This document shows positions 40,801 through 55,800 of a DNA stretch of 64,000 nucleotides, one piece after another. Below the pieces are notes generated by a model that worked only from the letters and a program-made list of their open reading frames with translations, was not told the DNA's origin and made no database searches. A program made the position numbers and the translations under genes. Position 1 is the first letter of the stretch. Each line of letters starts with the position of its first letter. This DNA comes from Rhyacophila brunnea (taxonomy: Eukaryota > Arthropoda > Insecta > Trichoptera > Rhyacophilidae). The stretch is from contig JAGYXB010000962.1 of NCBI GenBank assembly GCA_022495005.1, positions 1 through 64,000 of the forward strand, read 5' to 3'.

Positions 40801-43800
40801 ACTGATTTTCACTGTCAAATATTAGCATAAATGACAACATCACTTTCGTTTACTCTTGAAGAATGAGTATGTGTATTTAAACAACTTTTATGTTGAAAGC
40901 GACCAAACGAACGGATGAGACGTATTCAATTAAAATATACCTAAATCATTTTAAAAAAAAACTCATAAATATAACTACACATTAGACAAAATCCTATAAA
41001 AAATTGGACCGAGTGTGATTCTTATTAACATCTTTCACTATCAGAATGAGCTATCGACCCATCTAATAATTTAAGCGAATTAATATTAATAAGTACGCTA
41101 TATCATTATATAAATACAAGAGAGAAAACATTCTTAAAATTTGCGTATTCTCAGTAAATGTGTTTGAATGATAAACATGTAATATTGAGTCTGGGACGAA
41201 TTAGACATTCGTGAATTATAGGTACTTTTAAAATATATGTTTAATATTAATATTGAAATTATTATATTATTATTTAATACTTGGTGAGAAATTAAATATG
41301 CATACCTACGTAAATAATGATTTAATTGTCCATATGTTTAAATTCCATCGAGAAGAGAGTTCTTTTAATTTTATATAAACCTCAGCCATGTTAATTCTCA
41401 ATCCGCAATATATGTTAAGAACAAAATGAATCAAAACTATTAAGTAGTAGATAGAAACCAATTAAAATTCCTCATCTACTTTCTATATAGAATCGTAACG
41501 TACGTCTATTTATTTCATGCGGGGACCAATTGTCCTGGCGCCCAGCTGTACCATTCCCGTAATATTATTTTTTTATTATTTATTAAGGAAACAAGCAGTT
41601 ACACATTGATTACAAAAATTTAAAATATAATAATGGAAAGTTATTGCAACCAGCAAAGTTTCCTTGTATAAATTATAATCAAGCCTAACAAGATAGAGAG
41701 TAAGAATAACATAAATATAATGAAATTACATAAGAAATTTACATGAGAAGAATGAGGAAAAATAATGAATAATTAAATTATATACAAAAAAGTAACATTT
41801 AAAAAAATATATATATAATTAGTATATAATATCTATCAGACAAGGGTTTGCTATGTAATATAGTTTATTAAAAGCCTTAAATGGAGATGGGCTGGACACA
41901 TAGGTCGAAGAAGAGACAATCGTTGGACAAATCTAGTCATCCAGTAGTATCCAAGAAGTACAAAACGTCCGCAAGGTAGACCTAGAGGCCGCTGGATCGA
42001 TGAAATGATAAAGTTCTGCGGAAGTACGTGGCAACGCAATGCACAGGACCGAGAGAAGTGGAAGCAGCTTGAACAGGCCTTCATCCAGCAGTGGATATAT
42101 TCAGGCTGATGATGATACAAAATTTTGGAGATAGCGCGTTTAAATGATAGCTTAAATAGCATACCAAATTACAAAGTTCTGCATGCGGAATATCCCGACT
42201 ATCTTTTCGATAACATTATTATGATAAGGGTAAATTTTGTTGGAAAGAATATGTTTTGAGTAGGTACCTATGTTATAATGTATTTATGCATGAATTAATA
42301 ATTACAAAGTAATATTTTTCTGTTCACAGATATCGAAGCCGAGTGCCAGGATGAGTATATGAAGATCAGAGTTGGATTTAATGGATCGTTTTCTGGACTT
42401 GTCTATTCAGCTGGTAAATAATATAATATATTTGGATTCTTTTTAGCTTTTGTTTCACTAATGCGTTCAACGTAATATTATGCTATCTGTAGAAACATGA
42501 ATACTCCGCCTACCAGAGGCACTTAGTGGAAAATACTAAGCTTGCAATTTGAAACAATGTATTGATAAGTGTTTTAATTAATCAATACGTATCTAAAAAC
42601 ATTAAAAAGGAAAATATATTTTTATTCAAAGTCAAAGATAAACTCACAATAATTTTAAATGCGAATTCGTTAAGGATCCCATATTTTTATTAAAACATAT
42701 TTTATGTTTATAACTAAAATGTAGTTTATTAACTTTTCTTTAATACAGTAAAAAAAATTTTTATCGATTTATATTTTTAATGTATTTTATATTTATTTTA
42801 AGAACATTGATTTTATAATAAAATGTATTTATATAACTTAAATTATCTATGTCGAATGTAATTTCAGTACGGTCTAAATACTGCCCATAACCTATAATAG
42901 CCCATAGGATCCATGGGTAGAAAACCTATAACCGTACCTGAGATTTGATCTAGTCTTAGTAGTCGTAGACCTAGTCGGGTCGCACATCTACCCTCGTCTC
43001 GACGCACACAGCTCGAATGAGACATTTTAGTTTGAAAAAAAAACGGCTAGTCTCGCAAACAACAAATGTCGACAAATAATAAACAGAAGCTGCTTTTTCA
43101 TTCGTGTCGGCTAGTTGATGTATGACCGTATCCCAGTCGAGACGATTTTTAATGTGCGACTGGGCTTAGGGACGGGCATTAAATTCCACTATTTCAGAGC
43201 GGACGCTTTACCTATTCCAAACCGATGTTCATACTTCGTTAGTATAATTATAGTACATATTGTCCGATAACAAGAAATTGGCAATAACAGGAAGTCGCTG
43301 TAGTTGCACGTAGAAGAATTCTCAGTGACGTACCTGTCATGACGGCAACGCGTGTAAGAGGCTTGTTTAAATATTGTATCGGTTCTAGTTTTAGATGCGA
43401 CTCCTTTTCTTCTTCGCAATAAACAAAAAGTTTACTAATAATAATTCTAATATCACTTCTCCTCGTTTTAGACCTATTTTTATTATTAAAAGCTTCAAAA
43501 AACATAAATTAATAGATGGTGTACGATTGGGGCGTAAAATGAAATGATAAATTTGGGGGCGTTCCTCAATTGAAAACGGAAGTGCGATTAACTGCACTGG
43601 GGAGGATTGTTAGTAATTCACAGTTTTAACACGTGGACAATAAATTCTTGTTCGATAATAGTTTAACATGCAAATCGAATTTATTCAGTCATTGCGCTGA
43701 AAGAAACGTCACAAAATGGTTCATCAATATTATATTTACATAAGAAATAAAGAAAACAAAATTGGACATAGTATATTAGAGCAATTTTTCTTTTATTTTG

Positions 43801-46800
43801 TTAACTGTCAATTCATGGTGGAACTGCATTGTATTGTTGTTTTAATTTAATAAAACGCAAGTTGAAAATGGCCTCTGAGGCGGACGAAACCGGTCCTAAT
43901 TTATTGATTAAAAGCAGCGCACGAAATGAAAAATTTTACGAACCGGAGCGCTCGACCATTTTACGAAAATATTAAAATAGTTATCTAAATTTTATAAAAA
44001 TAAGTGTTAGGTTTTTTTGTTTTATGGCCGATCTAGCTCAGACGGTCAAATTATTTTCCTACGAGATTTTATTAATCGGAACGGCGCTCCGGTGCGTTCC
44101 GGCTCATTTCGAGCCCTGATTAAAAGTGGAATAAGTACTCAAAAAAATTCCGTTTTAATAAATTAAAACAATAACATTATAGCAAATCAAATTAAATTAT
44201 TATCCATTTAACCAATCATGCCCATTGGTTAAATTATTTAAATGCTTTGTAATCTATCTAGCCTCGGCTAAACACAAGGGGGAATGTACCAGCCAAACAA
44301 TAATAATGTGCATCTCAAGTTAAAGTTTTATTATTAAAACAAGGCTGTTTGCATATTGTTTTAAAAAATCTCACAAAGATATGTAATTCTCAAATTACAC
44401 ATCAAATTTAAGGAAAAATCACGCATACGATAGGCAAATAATAATTACGTTATGATATTCTCATGTAACTAATTGATATTTTATTCTTTTGTTATTCTTT
44501 TAAACGCGAATACAGTATTGTTAATTTAACACCACAAGAACAGCTAAAGCATGAATATGTTTGAAGAATAATTATTAAAAAGATATTATTATTTACATTT
44601 TTACATAATACTTTTGTGAAATATGCATATTATGTGTTGTGCCAGTGTATAGAATATCATTTTCACTAAGTTGTGAAATAAAATGTTGGAAATATTTAAT
44701 TTGATACAATGCATAATTAGATTATTAATAATTATTATTAAACATTACTGTATTTTTAAAACGTTTTTCTTAGCTCGTATTCTTATTTGTCCGGTCCGGT
44801 ACAAATCTTGCAATCGATTTTTAACTGACATGAATGTGATGCTGGAAGCGGACGCTGAGAGTATCGTGGATGGTCAAACGAACCAATGTTTCTATACATA
44901 AGCGAACTTCATATTTAGGTCAGACTCTTTTCGCTTTGCCTTGGCGCGGTTTCTCTATTTTACAACGTTTTTCTTAGCTCGTATTCTTATTTGTCCGGTA
45001 CAAATCTTGCAATCGATTTTTAACTAACTTCCCGACTAGCTAGACATTTGAAACTTTTAGAATATATCAGAACACGATGCCAATGCATTTTTTAATACTT
45101 TAGCCATCTTTAAGTGGAATTGAATTCATTTTCAGTTAATTCTGTTTTGTATGAAAAGTTATTTCGGAAGAAATCCGTAAAAAGTAAAACTATTATTGGT
45201 TGCTAAGTGGGTCCTAGCAACTAAATTATTAATATTAATATATACGTGCGTTACTATGGAAATCAATATGAAGTGTCAAAATGACATTTCAGTATATTTA
45301 TTCAGTATTTCTATCAGGTACAATTGTTTTGATCGTTTAAGCTAGTCATCAACACGATGCCAATGCATTTTTTAATACTTTTAGCCATCTTTAAGTAGAA
45401 TTGAAATCATTTTCTGTTAATTATTTTTTGTATGAAAAGTTATTTCGACACCATTATTGGTTGCTAGTCTGGAGTCCTAGGAACTAAATTTTTAATATAT
45501 ACGTGCGTTACTATGGAAATCAATATGACATGTCAAGTACAATTTTTTTTGATAGTTTAAGCTAGCCAAGTCAAGTTTATATGGTTCAATAGAATTTAAA
45601 AACGTTGTATATAAAAAGTACTTTTTATCATGTAATTATTTTTCATTCAAATTCACGATTTGTTCAGTAAAGTAGACTGGCGGTTACGATCGACGGGTCG
45701 CCTGTCCAAACTAGCTTGTTCTTCGACATGTCCGACCCTACACACCGTCTCCAAGCATCGCTGCCGCTTACCAGTCTTCTTTGCATCTTCCCAGCTTCCC
45801 GTAGCTCTGCTGGATACACTGTGGATCACGTCCGCAGCACGTGATCAAGGCAGGTCCAATATCGCCTCTTCACTCTCAGTGTGATAAGAGGCTGCTGGGT
45901 CTGCTCTCTATGTTATTCCTAAAGCAAACATTATATTTTCGAAGCTCAGTATACAGTTGTTTTGAGGCTTCGTAATGTGCCATGATTTACTATCGAAAGC
46001 AGCAACATCTGAATGTAAGCGTCACATATGTGGCTTTTTATTTAAACGAAATACAGTCGTGAGTCCCAGATATTCCGCATCAAGTTGACTGTTGGTCCGG
46101 TCATTCCCATTCTTATAGAGCGCTGTCTTTGCAAAACTGATAGGGTGAAGTTCGCATGCTTTGTTTTTTTATATCAAGCAATGTATAAATTTAGATTTAT
46201 TCCATGTTATTTTGTCACAAAATAAATACTGAAAGAATCCTCCTCGAAACAGTGAAAAAATAATTACAAGATAAAAAGAACTTTTTATGTACAATGTTTT
46301 TAAATTTTCTGTTGAATCATATAAACTTGACTTGACTAGCTTAAACGATCAAAAAAAATTTTACTTGATAGAAATAATGCTGAAATGTCATTTTGACATT
46401 CATATTGATTTCCATAGTAACGCACGTATATATTAATAATTTAGTTGCTGGGACCCCAGACCCCTAGCAACCAATAATGGTGTCGAAATAACTTTTCATA
46501 CAAAACAGAATTAACTGAAAATGAATTCAATTCTACTTAAAGATGGCTAAAAGTATTTAAAATGCATTGGCATCGTGTTCTGATATATTCTAAAAGTTTC
46601 AAATGTCTAGCTAGTCGGGAAGTTAGTTAAAAATCGATTGCAAGATTTGTACCGGACAAATAAGAATACGAGCTAAGAAAAACGTTGTAATAAAACTCGC
46701 TCAGGTACTTTATGCGCAGCCTTCGGGCTAAAGATCTCACAACTATTATGGGGGAGGAAATGCTAGTCGTCCTCTGAAATGGATAACAAGTTGAAGAATG

Positions 46801-49800
46801 CTGTACTTTTATCCTCTCATAATGAAGCAGAGGTAATGAAGTTTTCTGGTTTTGAAACTACGCAAGACTCAGTCCTTTCCCATTCATTTGAGAACGTCGA
46901 CATTTTTGTCACTCGGTCAGTCTAATGAATTTTGGTTTTGCGTCTATAAAGCCACGTCTCCTAGTTTTGCGTCCATAAAAAGGGCTGAGAGATCATAGCA
47001 TCGAACCATACGCAGTCTAAACCGGCTCTCATATCTAAACTCGTCTGCCTAACAGCCATAAATAAAACCTTATAGGAACGTTGATCCGATGTTGCATATG
47101 AAGAACGCGCACATCTACCCAGCGACAATCACACGTAACCTCTCGAAAGTATAGATATTTGGGTGCGGCGACCGTCGAGCCAGTATAGAAATGACCAATT
47201 CGTAGGTGTGTGTATGCATTCTGGCGTCTTCGACTCTCAGTCCGAAACGCATTCGATTTGTTGATGGCAGCACTAGATATTTTTTTCAAACTAAAAAGTC
47301 GCATTCGACCAATCTGCGGAGCTCCATCTGGCAACGTATATTTTGTAAATAACGATGACGTCATATCGACGTATTCTACACGTTACAGATGAGTTTTGAT
47401 GTGCTGTGGTAACAAGCTGTCCCATTTTGAGAAAAGCATTCATGGCCGTGGCAAAAATATAAAATATAATACTTTTATGATGTATGTATTCCAGGATACG
47501 CGTACGATCCAGAATGTATGTACATCAATGGATCCGGAAGAGACTACTACGAATTTTACATTCAGCTAAACAGATGCGGAACTTTGGGGAAAAACACCAG
47601 GCACGAAGATCCGAGGAAGACCCCATCGGTAAGATATCTCATTCTAGATTACTTTGATGGTGTAAATCTGTCAATTCTGGACGGAAATATATTCAGTAAA
47701 ATAATGTGTAGTTCATTTTCGTGGGAGACACACATTCAAAATCCTTCGTCAAAATGTAGTGTATTGGAGTATTAAACCATGTCCAATCCTAATAGGACCA
47801 TAATATGGTCCTATTATGATACCCCATATGATGACGATGACTCCACAGAGTGGAGGTTTGTATTAACAGATTTTGTTTTACGAGAAATAGATGTCAGTCA
47901 GTTGCTCAACCTATTAGGTCCATACTCTGACTCCTACACGAATTGAAAAACAAAACGTGTACTTGACATACCCAGGATTCAAACCTGGGACCCACGACGC
48001 TATTAATAGGCCGACGCTTAAGCCGCGCGGCCATCGTGTATAGCCTATCGGAATTATATTTATTAATCTGTTCTGTGCTGCTAATATTAACGGCCATTAC
48101 TAAGTTTATTCAATACTAATCTTGTCGATCGGTCTTGTTGCGGGGAAAGTTTATTTGCGTTCAAAAAGTTTCTTCAAAGTATTTATTAGATAATTATTTT
48201 ATTTGCAGAAAAACTTCATGTGGAATACTGTAACAGTACAATATAATCCACTGATCGAGGAGGAGTTTGACGAACATTTTAAAGTGACCTGCGAATATGG
48301 CTATGACTTCTGGAAGACTGTCACTTTCCCCTTCTTGGATGTGGAGTAAGTGCCTACTTATTTAAAACATTGAAATCATTTGTTTTGTTTCTACCATGTC
48401 CGATCCTAATAGGATCATATGGGCCTCCACAGAATAGAGGTTTGTATTGACAGATTTTGTTTTTTTAAGAGAAATGGATGTCAGCCACTTGCTCAAGCTA
48501 TTAGGTCCATACTCTGACACACACAAATTGAAAAACAATATGTGTACTTGCCAGACCCAGGATTCGAACCTGGGACCCACGGCATTATAGTACAACACTT
48601 AAGCCGCGCGGCCACCGTGGCCTATTTAATAGTGTATAAATTAATTACACGTATTTTTGAAATAAATTAATTAATATTAAGCTTGTGATCGACATGAACT
48701 TTCCTAGTTTATTTACAACGCTCGAAATGGAAAAGTTTACGAACCGGAGCGCTTGACATTTTTCTGAAGATATTTACAGTCATAAAATTTTGGGTGTATT
48801 TAATAAAAATAAGTGTGTTAGATTTTCTATTATATGACCTATATAGCTCAGACAGTAAAATTATTTTTTCCACGATACGAAGCGATAATTTTACCGATTT
48901 CACGAACATGAACGACGCTCCGGTGCGTTCCGGTCCATTTCGAGCCCTGGTTTATTATCGTAACGTAACCTTAGATTATTGACGTTTTACGACGTAGGGT
49001 TAAATCAATCTGAATAAAAAGCACTCACAGAAAAACAACATGACAGCCAGAGTAGGCCATGATATTAGCATACTATAGTTAAGTGCTCGGCAACTTCTCT
49101 GCGTAGAGGTATTACTATTTATATTTTTTATTATATTATTGGAGGTATTAGTAATGGTATCGTGGTCTATATTATAATCTCAAATTATACCGAATTGTAA
49201 AAAAGATATATTTTAATGTACCTATTCCATTTTTTTGTACTGCTGTCATCACTTTATTGAAAATATTTAATTTGGAAAAGCTTCACAAATATAAATATTA
49301 AAAAAATATATATAAAAATCTTGTACGAGTGTAATAACATTAACACATTTTTCATGTCGAGCGAGAACTCTCTCTAACCACTAAGCTACCGACCTTGAAA
49401 ATATCACCTACTAACTACGCTATGTAAGGTTCTTTTGATTAATATAGGAATCATATTTTCATGTAATTACAAAATTAATTAACCTTTCTAGGGTGGCAAC
49501 CGGGAACCCCGTGGTATTCACGTTACAACCGCCTGAATGTTATATGGAGATCAGGAATGGATACGGAACCAACGGCGTGAGGGTTGCAGGTCCCGTCAGG
49601 GTTGGGGATCCTCTCACGCTGATCATCTACATGAGGAGTAAATATGGTAAGAAAAGTATTATATCAAGTACCTATCGTCTACATACTATTGGGCTAAATT
49701 TTTTTATTTGTCATTGGATAGAAAAATATTATTAATTATTATCGTAGTATATTCTTGGGTTTCCACCGTGTCTCCTTCTTCCTTCTTTACTCGACGTTTC

Positions 49801-52800
49801 GGGCTCGTTGCAGAGGCCATTACCAAGAGATGATATGTTTTATGATGAAAATGTAGTGTAGGTATGTGAATGTAAACGTTGCTCTAAGAATGTCAAAAGG
49901 AATCCGATGAGCTAAGAGCAAACGTTGCTCAGAGTAATCTGTCAATCGTTACGACCAGGGATACCGGCTCGAATATTAGATTTTGCTGATAGGGCCGGAA
50001 GCCATGACGTTTTTATGACGATATTATTATCCATTTTATTCAATTACCTTTTGCTACTTTTCAAATAACATCATGATTCCGTGTTTTAAAAATTTCTTAT
50101 TTTTCGGCAAAAAAACAGTTCAAAGAACGATTTGTTGTCATGTGCAGTAAAGTTTTACCATTCAATGCGTTTTGCAATGAACGAAACAAATAGCAGTCTG
50201 ATGGTACCAGGTCTGATGAATATGCTGCCGTTCCAAGGAAGAAGGCAGTAACTCGCAAAATTTTGTGAAATTGAGTTATGAATGCCATCCGTTGGCTAAT
50301 TTTGAAAGCTTCTGTTCGCTTTAAAATTAGTATAATCACTAAAATACCGTTAAAATCCTTAGTAAAAAATAGACATCTTCTAAAATAATACATTTTTTTT
50401 TTAGCAAAATGGCAGTAATTGCAACTATTCATTGCAGTTATTGCTTGTTTATTATTACTTTGTTTATAATATTTTAACATCCTGTTAATAAAAATTATCA
50501 CCGTTTTTTATTAATTCACAGTACTACACAACACATAATGTCATTTATCTCGAAAGTGTGTGAGAGTCAGTTACTGCTTTCTTCCTTAGATGTAGTAACT
50601 CATCACATTCAAGTTGCAATATATTGTTTAACGAGTAATCAAAGTTCGATGATATTCTCTATGTTATCGCGATGAAATCATAACACATTTGCGAATCACC
50701 AATTCTGGACGTTTCTGTTTGATAGTATCATTTAATGTATCCAGTTGCGGACAGTACACGTCCGAATAAATGGTTCCGTTTCTGGAAAGCAGCTCAAAAT
50801 ACACAACACCTTTAAAATTCACCAGACTAGGGAATCCAATCCCGAGCCAAAATTCTGATCCCGGGACTGGTCCCGGGATTGGCATTTTTATCCATTGTTA
50901 ATATATAATTTTTATATTTACAAATAACATTTATAAAATCGGTCAAAAATAAATCTAATATATTTATACTATTTAAGACATTTATTGTTAATATTGTATA
51001 CGTTCAATCTTGGAAATACATAAGTTTAATGGAGTAAATAATATTGTAATATAAATAATAATGTGAATTTAATATGAGATTGCTGTTTCTGATAGTAAAG
51101 ACTCAATGAATGGGTTAGCGAGATTTAAAATAGTAAAGCAAATCAAGGTGTACTTATAGCCTTTCCGCTTCAGAAATTTAATTAGTCAGCCAAATATGAA
51201 ACTGCCGTAAAACGTATGAGATCATGCTGGAATTACTTTGTTAATAGTGCGAAGCATTGTTTTTTCCAATCTTTCTCATTTTTATTAATTTATGTGAAAA
51301 ATAAAATGAATCGGCAAATTACACATGGTTATAAATCAAACTTCATTCAAACTCAGTTTATTTCTAATGTAGTTATTTGTTATTAAAAGTATTTTTTCTG
51401 TTATATTTTCCTTTTTATTTTATTTTACATAAAAATTGATAAAAAAATCAATCCCTAAAGTTTTGGGATTATGTTTATCAATCCCGGAATTCATAGATAT
51501 CGAAAATAGCTCGGGATCCCGGGATTGGAATCCCTACACCAGACTGACAGTATAACTTCTTTTGTGGACTACATTACCAAAGCGTGTAGTAAAATCTCTT
51601 GTCTTCCTAATTTATCTCCGAGACGATGGATGTTAAGGCAGGAGAATGACAGAGACTATTCGTTTTTGAAATATGGTGCTGGAGGCGGATGGTCAAACGA
51701 ACCAATATTTCTATAAATTAGCGAACTCCGTATTTCAGTTGGATTCTTTTCGCTTTGCAATGGCGTGGCTTCTCCATATTTTCGGTTTAGGTATAGCACG
51801 CAGGGAGGATGACAATCTGAAAAAACTCGTGATTTAGTTTAGAGGACGAGAAACTGCTAAAAATTATTAATAATGCTACGAACTTGCTAAGGGTTTTCCA
51901 ATGACACAAACCCTGTGCCAAAGCCGCAAGCTGTGGGGAAATAGGACAATTGGACGCCGCACTGTCGTAGACACGTATACAGAACGTAGACGAGGAATTT
52001 TAATCAATTTCTATCTAATTCATTTTACTCCTAACATAATGTTTTTTTTTATTGCAGATTGATAATTACCATGCCTAAGGCTATATATAAAATAAAAAAG
52101 TCTTTTTTCGTTGGAAGTTAAACATGTGCACGATTAAATCAATATTTACGTGTGTATATTAAAATTATAACCAACTGTTAAATCAATATATAATAATTTA
52201 AATATAAATAATATTTTTTTTAAAGTTCCTATAAGTACCTAACGTCTATTTAATTTCGAATTGCGTGGCGTACAGTTGTCCCGGCGCCAAATCGTCCTAG
52301 ACCCAGCTATGGAGAGGGTGTCAGATGGCCAAATCATTTGTGTTACCTCTGTCATGGGGTCTCAAATAAGCCTCCTAATGATAAATATTTTCTTTTCTCT
52401 TGCAATTAATTGTGAGTGTACCTAGTATTTTTTTAATTTCCGTACTATTTCAAGGTGTTCTCTAATTATAAAGTATATCTATTGTTTCTTTTCAGACGGA
52501 TTTGACATTGTAGTGAACGACTGCTTTGCACACAATGGGGGAACAAAAAGAATTCAGCTAATCGACGAATATGGGTAAGGTTTACTTTTTAACATTTCCA
52601 CAATCATCAACGCACACATTAATTATAGCGTACACCATCATTGTTCAGTGTTAGTAATTCAGGGCTTCAAATGGACCGGAGCGGACCGGAAAATCCTCGA
52701 TTCTATCGAAACGTCTCGTGGAAAAAATAATAATTGCGTCCCGATTCATGAATAATTATTATTATTAAGATATAATAATTGGATTCATTTACATCATATT

Positions 52801-55800
52801 TTTTGATGGAATGTCGTGTTATTAGAAATAATAAACATTACGAATGTTTTGTCATAAGTTTTTTAAGTTTTACTTATTCCACAATAATTATTATGATATA
52901 CTCAAGACTAGTTTCATCCTAATGGATATTTTCAATTGGAAATCGGTCTTGGGTTTTGGGTGTATTACAATAATTGAGGGGATTAATAGCAAATGGGCTA
53001 CTCTCCGTCGCTTATATATCTAAACATTGAGATATAAGGATAAACCATTTCATGTATTCAACAAATAATTCTCAAGATTTGAGAATGTAACATTCTATAA
53101 TATTGAATATAGATAATTTGAAAACACCTCAAATATATACATTACTTATAAAAAAGTGTCCGGAAACTTGTACGTATGCAGTTCGCTGTATCACACTTCA
53201 CCGTGAAATGCTGTATCGGAAATATATGGCCATATATATTAAAGACCGTCCAACCTCCTTGGGTGGTATAGTTCTGACATAAAATTCATGTCTAAATAAA
53301 ACACGGTTTTTGTCGGTTTACAGCAGCAAACACATTTTGAAAATAGCCCATATACTGGACTATTATTTTGTTAGGTTAGGTTACGTTAGGTTTTCATTCT
53401 TGAATTTTGCCAAAATCAGCTATAAGTTGAGTAATGGTCATATTGAATCTAATCAAATTGGAGACCGTATAGCAGTGCTCCGCAACCTTTTCTCACCCAC
53501 GGCACACCAAAGTTCTTCCGAGAATTCCACGGTACACCACACGTAAAACAATTTATACACCAAAACATGGACTCCACTTCCTAAAGAGGGACCCCAGGCC
53601 AGGATCTTTGGCGGGCCCTCTACCTATCGCTAAGGTTAAAGACAGTGTGATACTCTAAAATAGCGTTTTTCAAATGGTGTTTAGAGATTTTTTGTATTTA
53701 TAAATACATCCACTTGAATTATGGTTAGCTGTCGGGTTGAGAACAATTTTATTATTTGTCGAGCATTGACATAATAATAAATTGTATCTTACAATCGTAT
53801 GTTTTAAAATATTAATACCAGCGTAGTAAAATAGCGCCGCAGGCGACTTTTTTTACTTTTCTAGCAAAATTGTAATTTATGTTTATCTCACTTATCTGGT
53901 TGACCTGCCACGCCAGTCTGCCCTGAGCCTGGGCCCCCAGAGAGCCCTGTCAGCTCCCCCTTGTAGAGGCCATGCGCCATAATTACATTAGTATATGTTT
54001 TTCTATTTGATAAATAATTAAATATACAAACAACATAACACACGACGAAGAACTAAGTGTACAGATTGCCATGTATTTGTATTATCAATAACTAATTAAT
54101 GTGATAACTTAGCTTTTTTCAATGAAAAGTTTTATATATTTTGACTTGATATTTGAAAGAGTAACCCGAAGCCGTCGGTCAAGACCCTTCAAGCAAGACT
54201 GCTTATTATTTTCAATTATAACTTGAGTTGAAAAACTTTGCTCACCTAGATATGTCGTATAAAATGGGAGCTGAACTACGATGCCTTGTCGGAAATCCGA
54301 GGATATTCTTTATTAACCGAAATCCTGAAAATAGCCAATGGAACATCGGCGAAGTTCAGTTTTAGCGTCCCGTCGTTTCTCAATTCAACCAATTCCTCTC
54401 GAATTTATAGGGAAAGCGCTTCTATAGAATCTTCTATGAAATTTCTTTTGCAAGTTAAAGTTAAATGTTTTTGAAACGGATTCAAAATTAATTGTTTGTT
54501 TTCAATGGTGGTCTGGTAGGTCCTTTGGTACATTTGTAGAGATCCTTGTCTTAAAATTATTTGTGTTGTTTTGGGAGCAATGTACCGCGGCACACCGATT
54601 GCGGAGCACTGCCGTATAGTATACGGTCATCTCTTTCCGATAAGAAATCTCACGGCGAACTGTGCCACGGTGAAATGTTTTACGTACAATTTACATGTAA
54701 CCGAAAAAAAATACGACCCCCGACCGGGCTTGAACCTGTAACCACTGGATTCGAGCCAATGTGCATTGGATCAATGATTTTCTTGTGAGCGGCAAGTTTC
54801 CATTACATCTTCTGGTAGGTGCATATTTGTCAGAATATGACAGGCAGTAGCGAATTAGGTTAAGTTTGAGTTACGCTGTCCCTATACCAATGTTGTTATT
54901 GTGTTTCAGATGTCCAGTGGACGACAAATTAATATCGCGATTCCGAGGCTCATGGTCTGAGAGTGGAGTCTTCGAGACGCAGGTCTTCGCCTACATGAAG
55001 ACCTTCCGGTTTACTGGATCGCCGGCGCTGTACATCGAATGTGACGTCAGGATGTGTCATGGAAGATGTCCGGTAATTTGAAGAAGAATCTTTTAGTTGT
55101 CAATGTAATATAATTAATATACAGTATAACCCCTATTTTACGTTTTTTAAGGGACTGAAGAAAAAAAACCTAATTGGAGGGAAAATGTAAAAGGGGGGTA
55201 TTGAAAAAAAGAACATTTAAATTTTATGTTTCTAAAAAAATAACTTTTTATTATAAAACAACATTCAATCAAATTTTTTATTGAAAAATCGTTCGAATGT
55301 CACGACCCAACAATCGACCCAATCATTGTCAAATGCGCGTAACTCGCATATTTTTAATATTTCCGACGTAAATCGCGGGAAAGAAAAACGTAAATGCGGG
55401 TATTAAATGTACTGAAATACATCGGGACTGAAAAAAATACACGCAATTGCCGGGAAAACGTGAATTCCGGGCACGTAAAAACGAGGTTATACTGTACATA
55501 GTTACTTTATAGTTGTCAAGGAAATAGATGGTATATATAATATATCTTGTTACGCCACTGGGTGTCGACTTCTCCGACTGTTTCAGTATTCTGTTTTCAG
55601 GCCGTTCCATCGGTGATTGATAATAAACAAAATTTAACAAAACATAATATTCTTAATGACATATTTTAGACCCAGCCTTGCCACTGGAGGAACGTGAAGA
55701 ACCACAAGAAGCGTGACGTTGTGGCGGAGACGAGCAGCGTGGGTCCCAGCACCCTCTCCGAGAACATCAACCTCTTCCAGTCGTTGCGAGTTCTTCAGGA

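Noticed and set aside
47035..47392. 109-codon open frame on the - strand in intron 5
   Set aside because: No recognised domain and no sign of conserved motifs. It is immediately upstream of exon 6 but on the wrong strand.
50097..50501. 134-codon open frame on the - strand, the longest single frame
   Set aside because: Part resembles decayed mariner-type transposase wording (SSDLVPSDCYLFRSLQNALN), but I could not see TIRs or a catalytic region, so I do not list an element.
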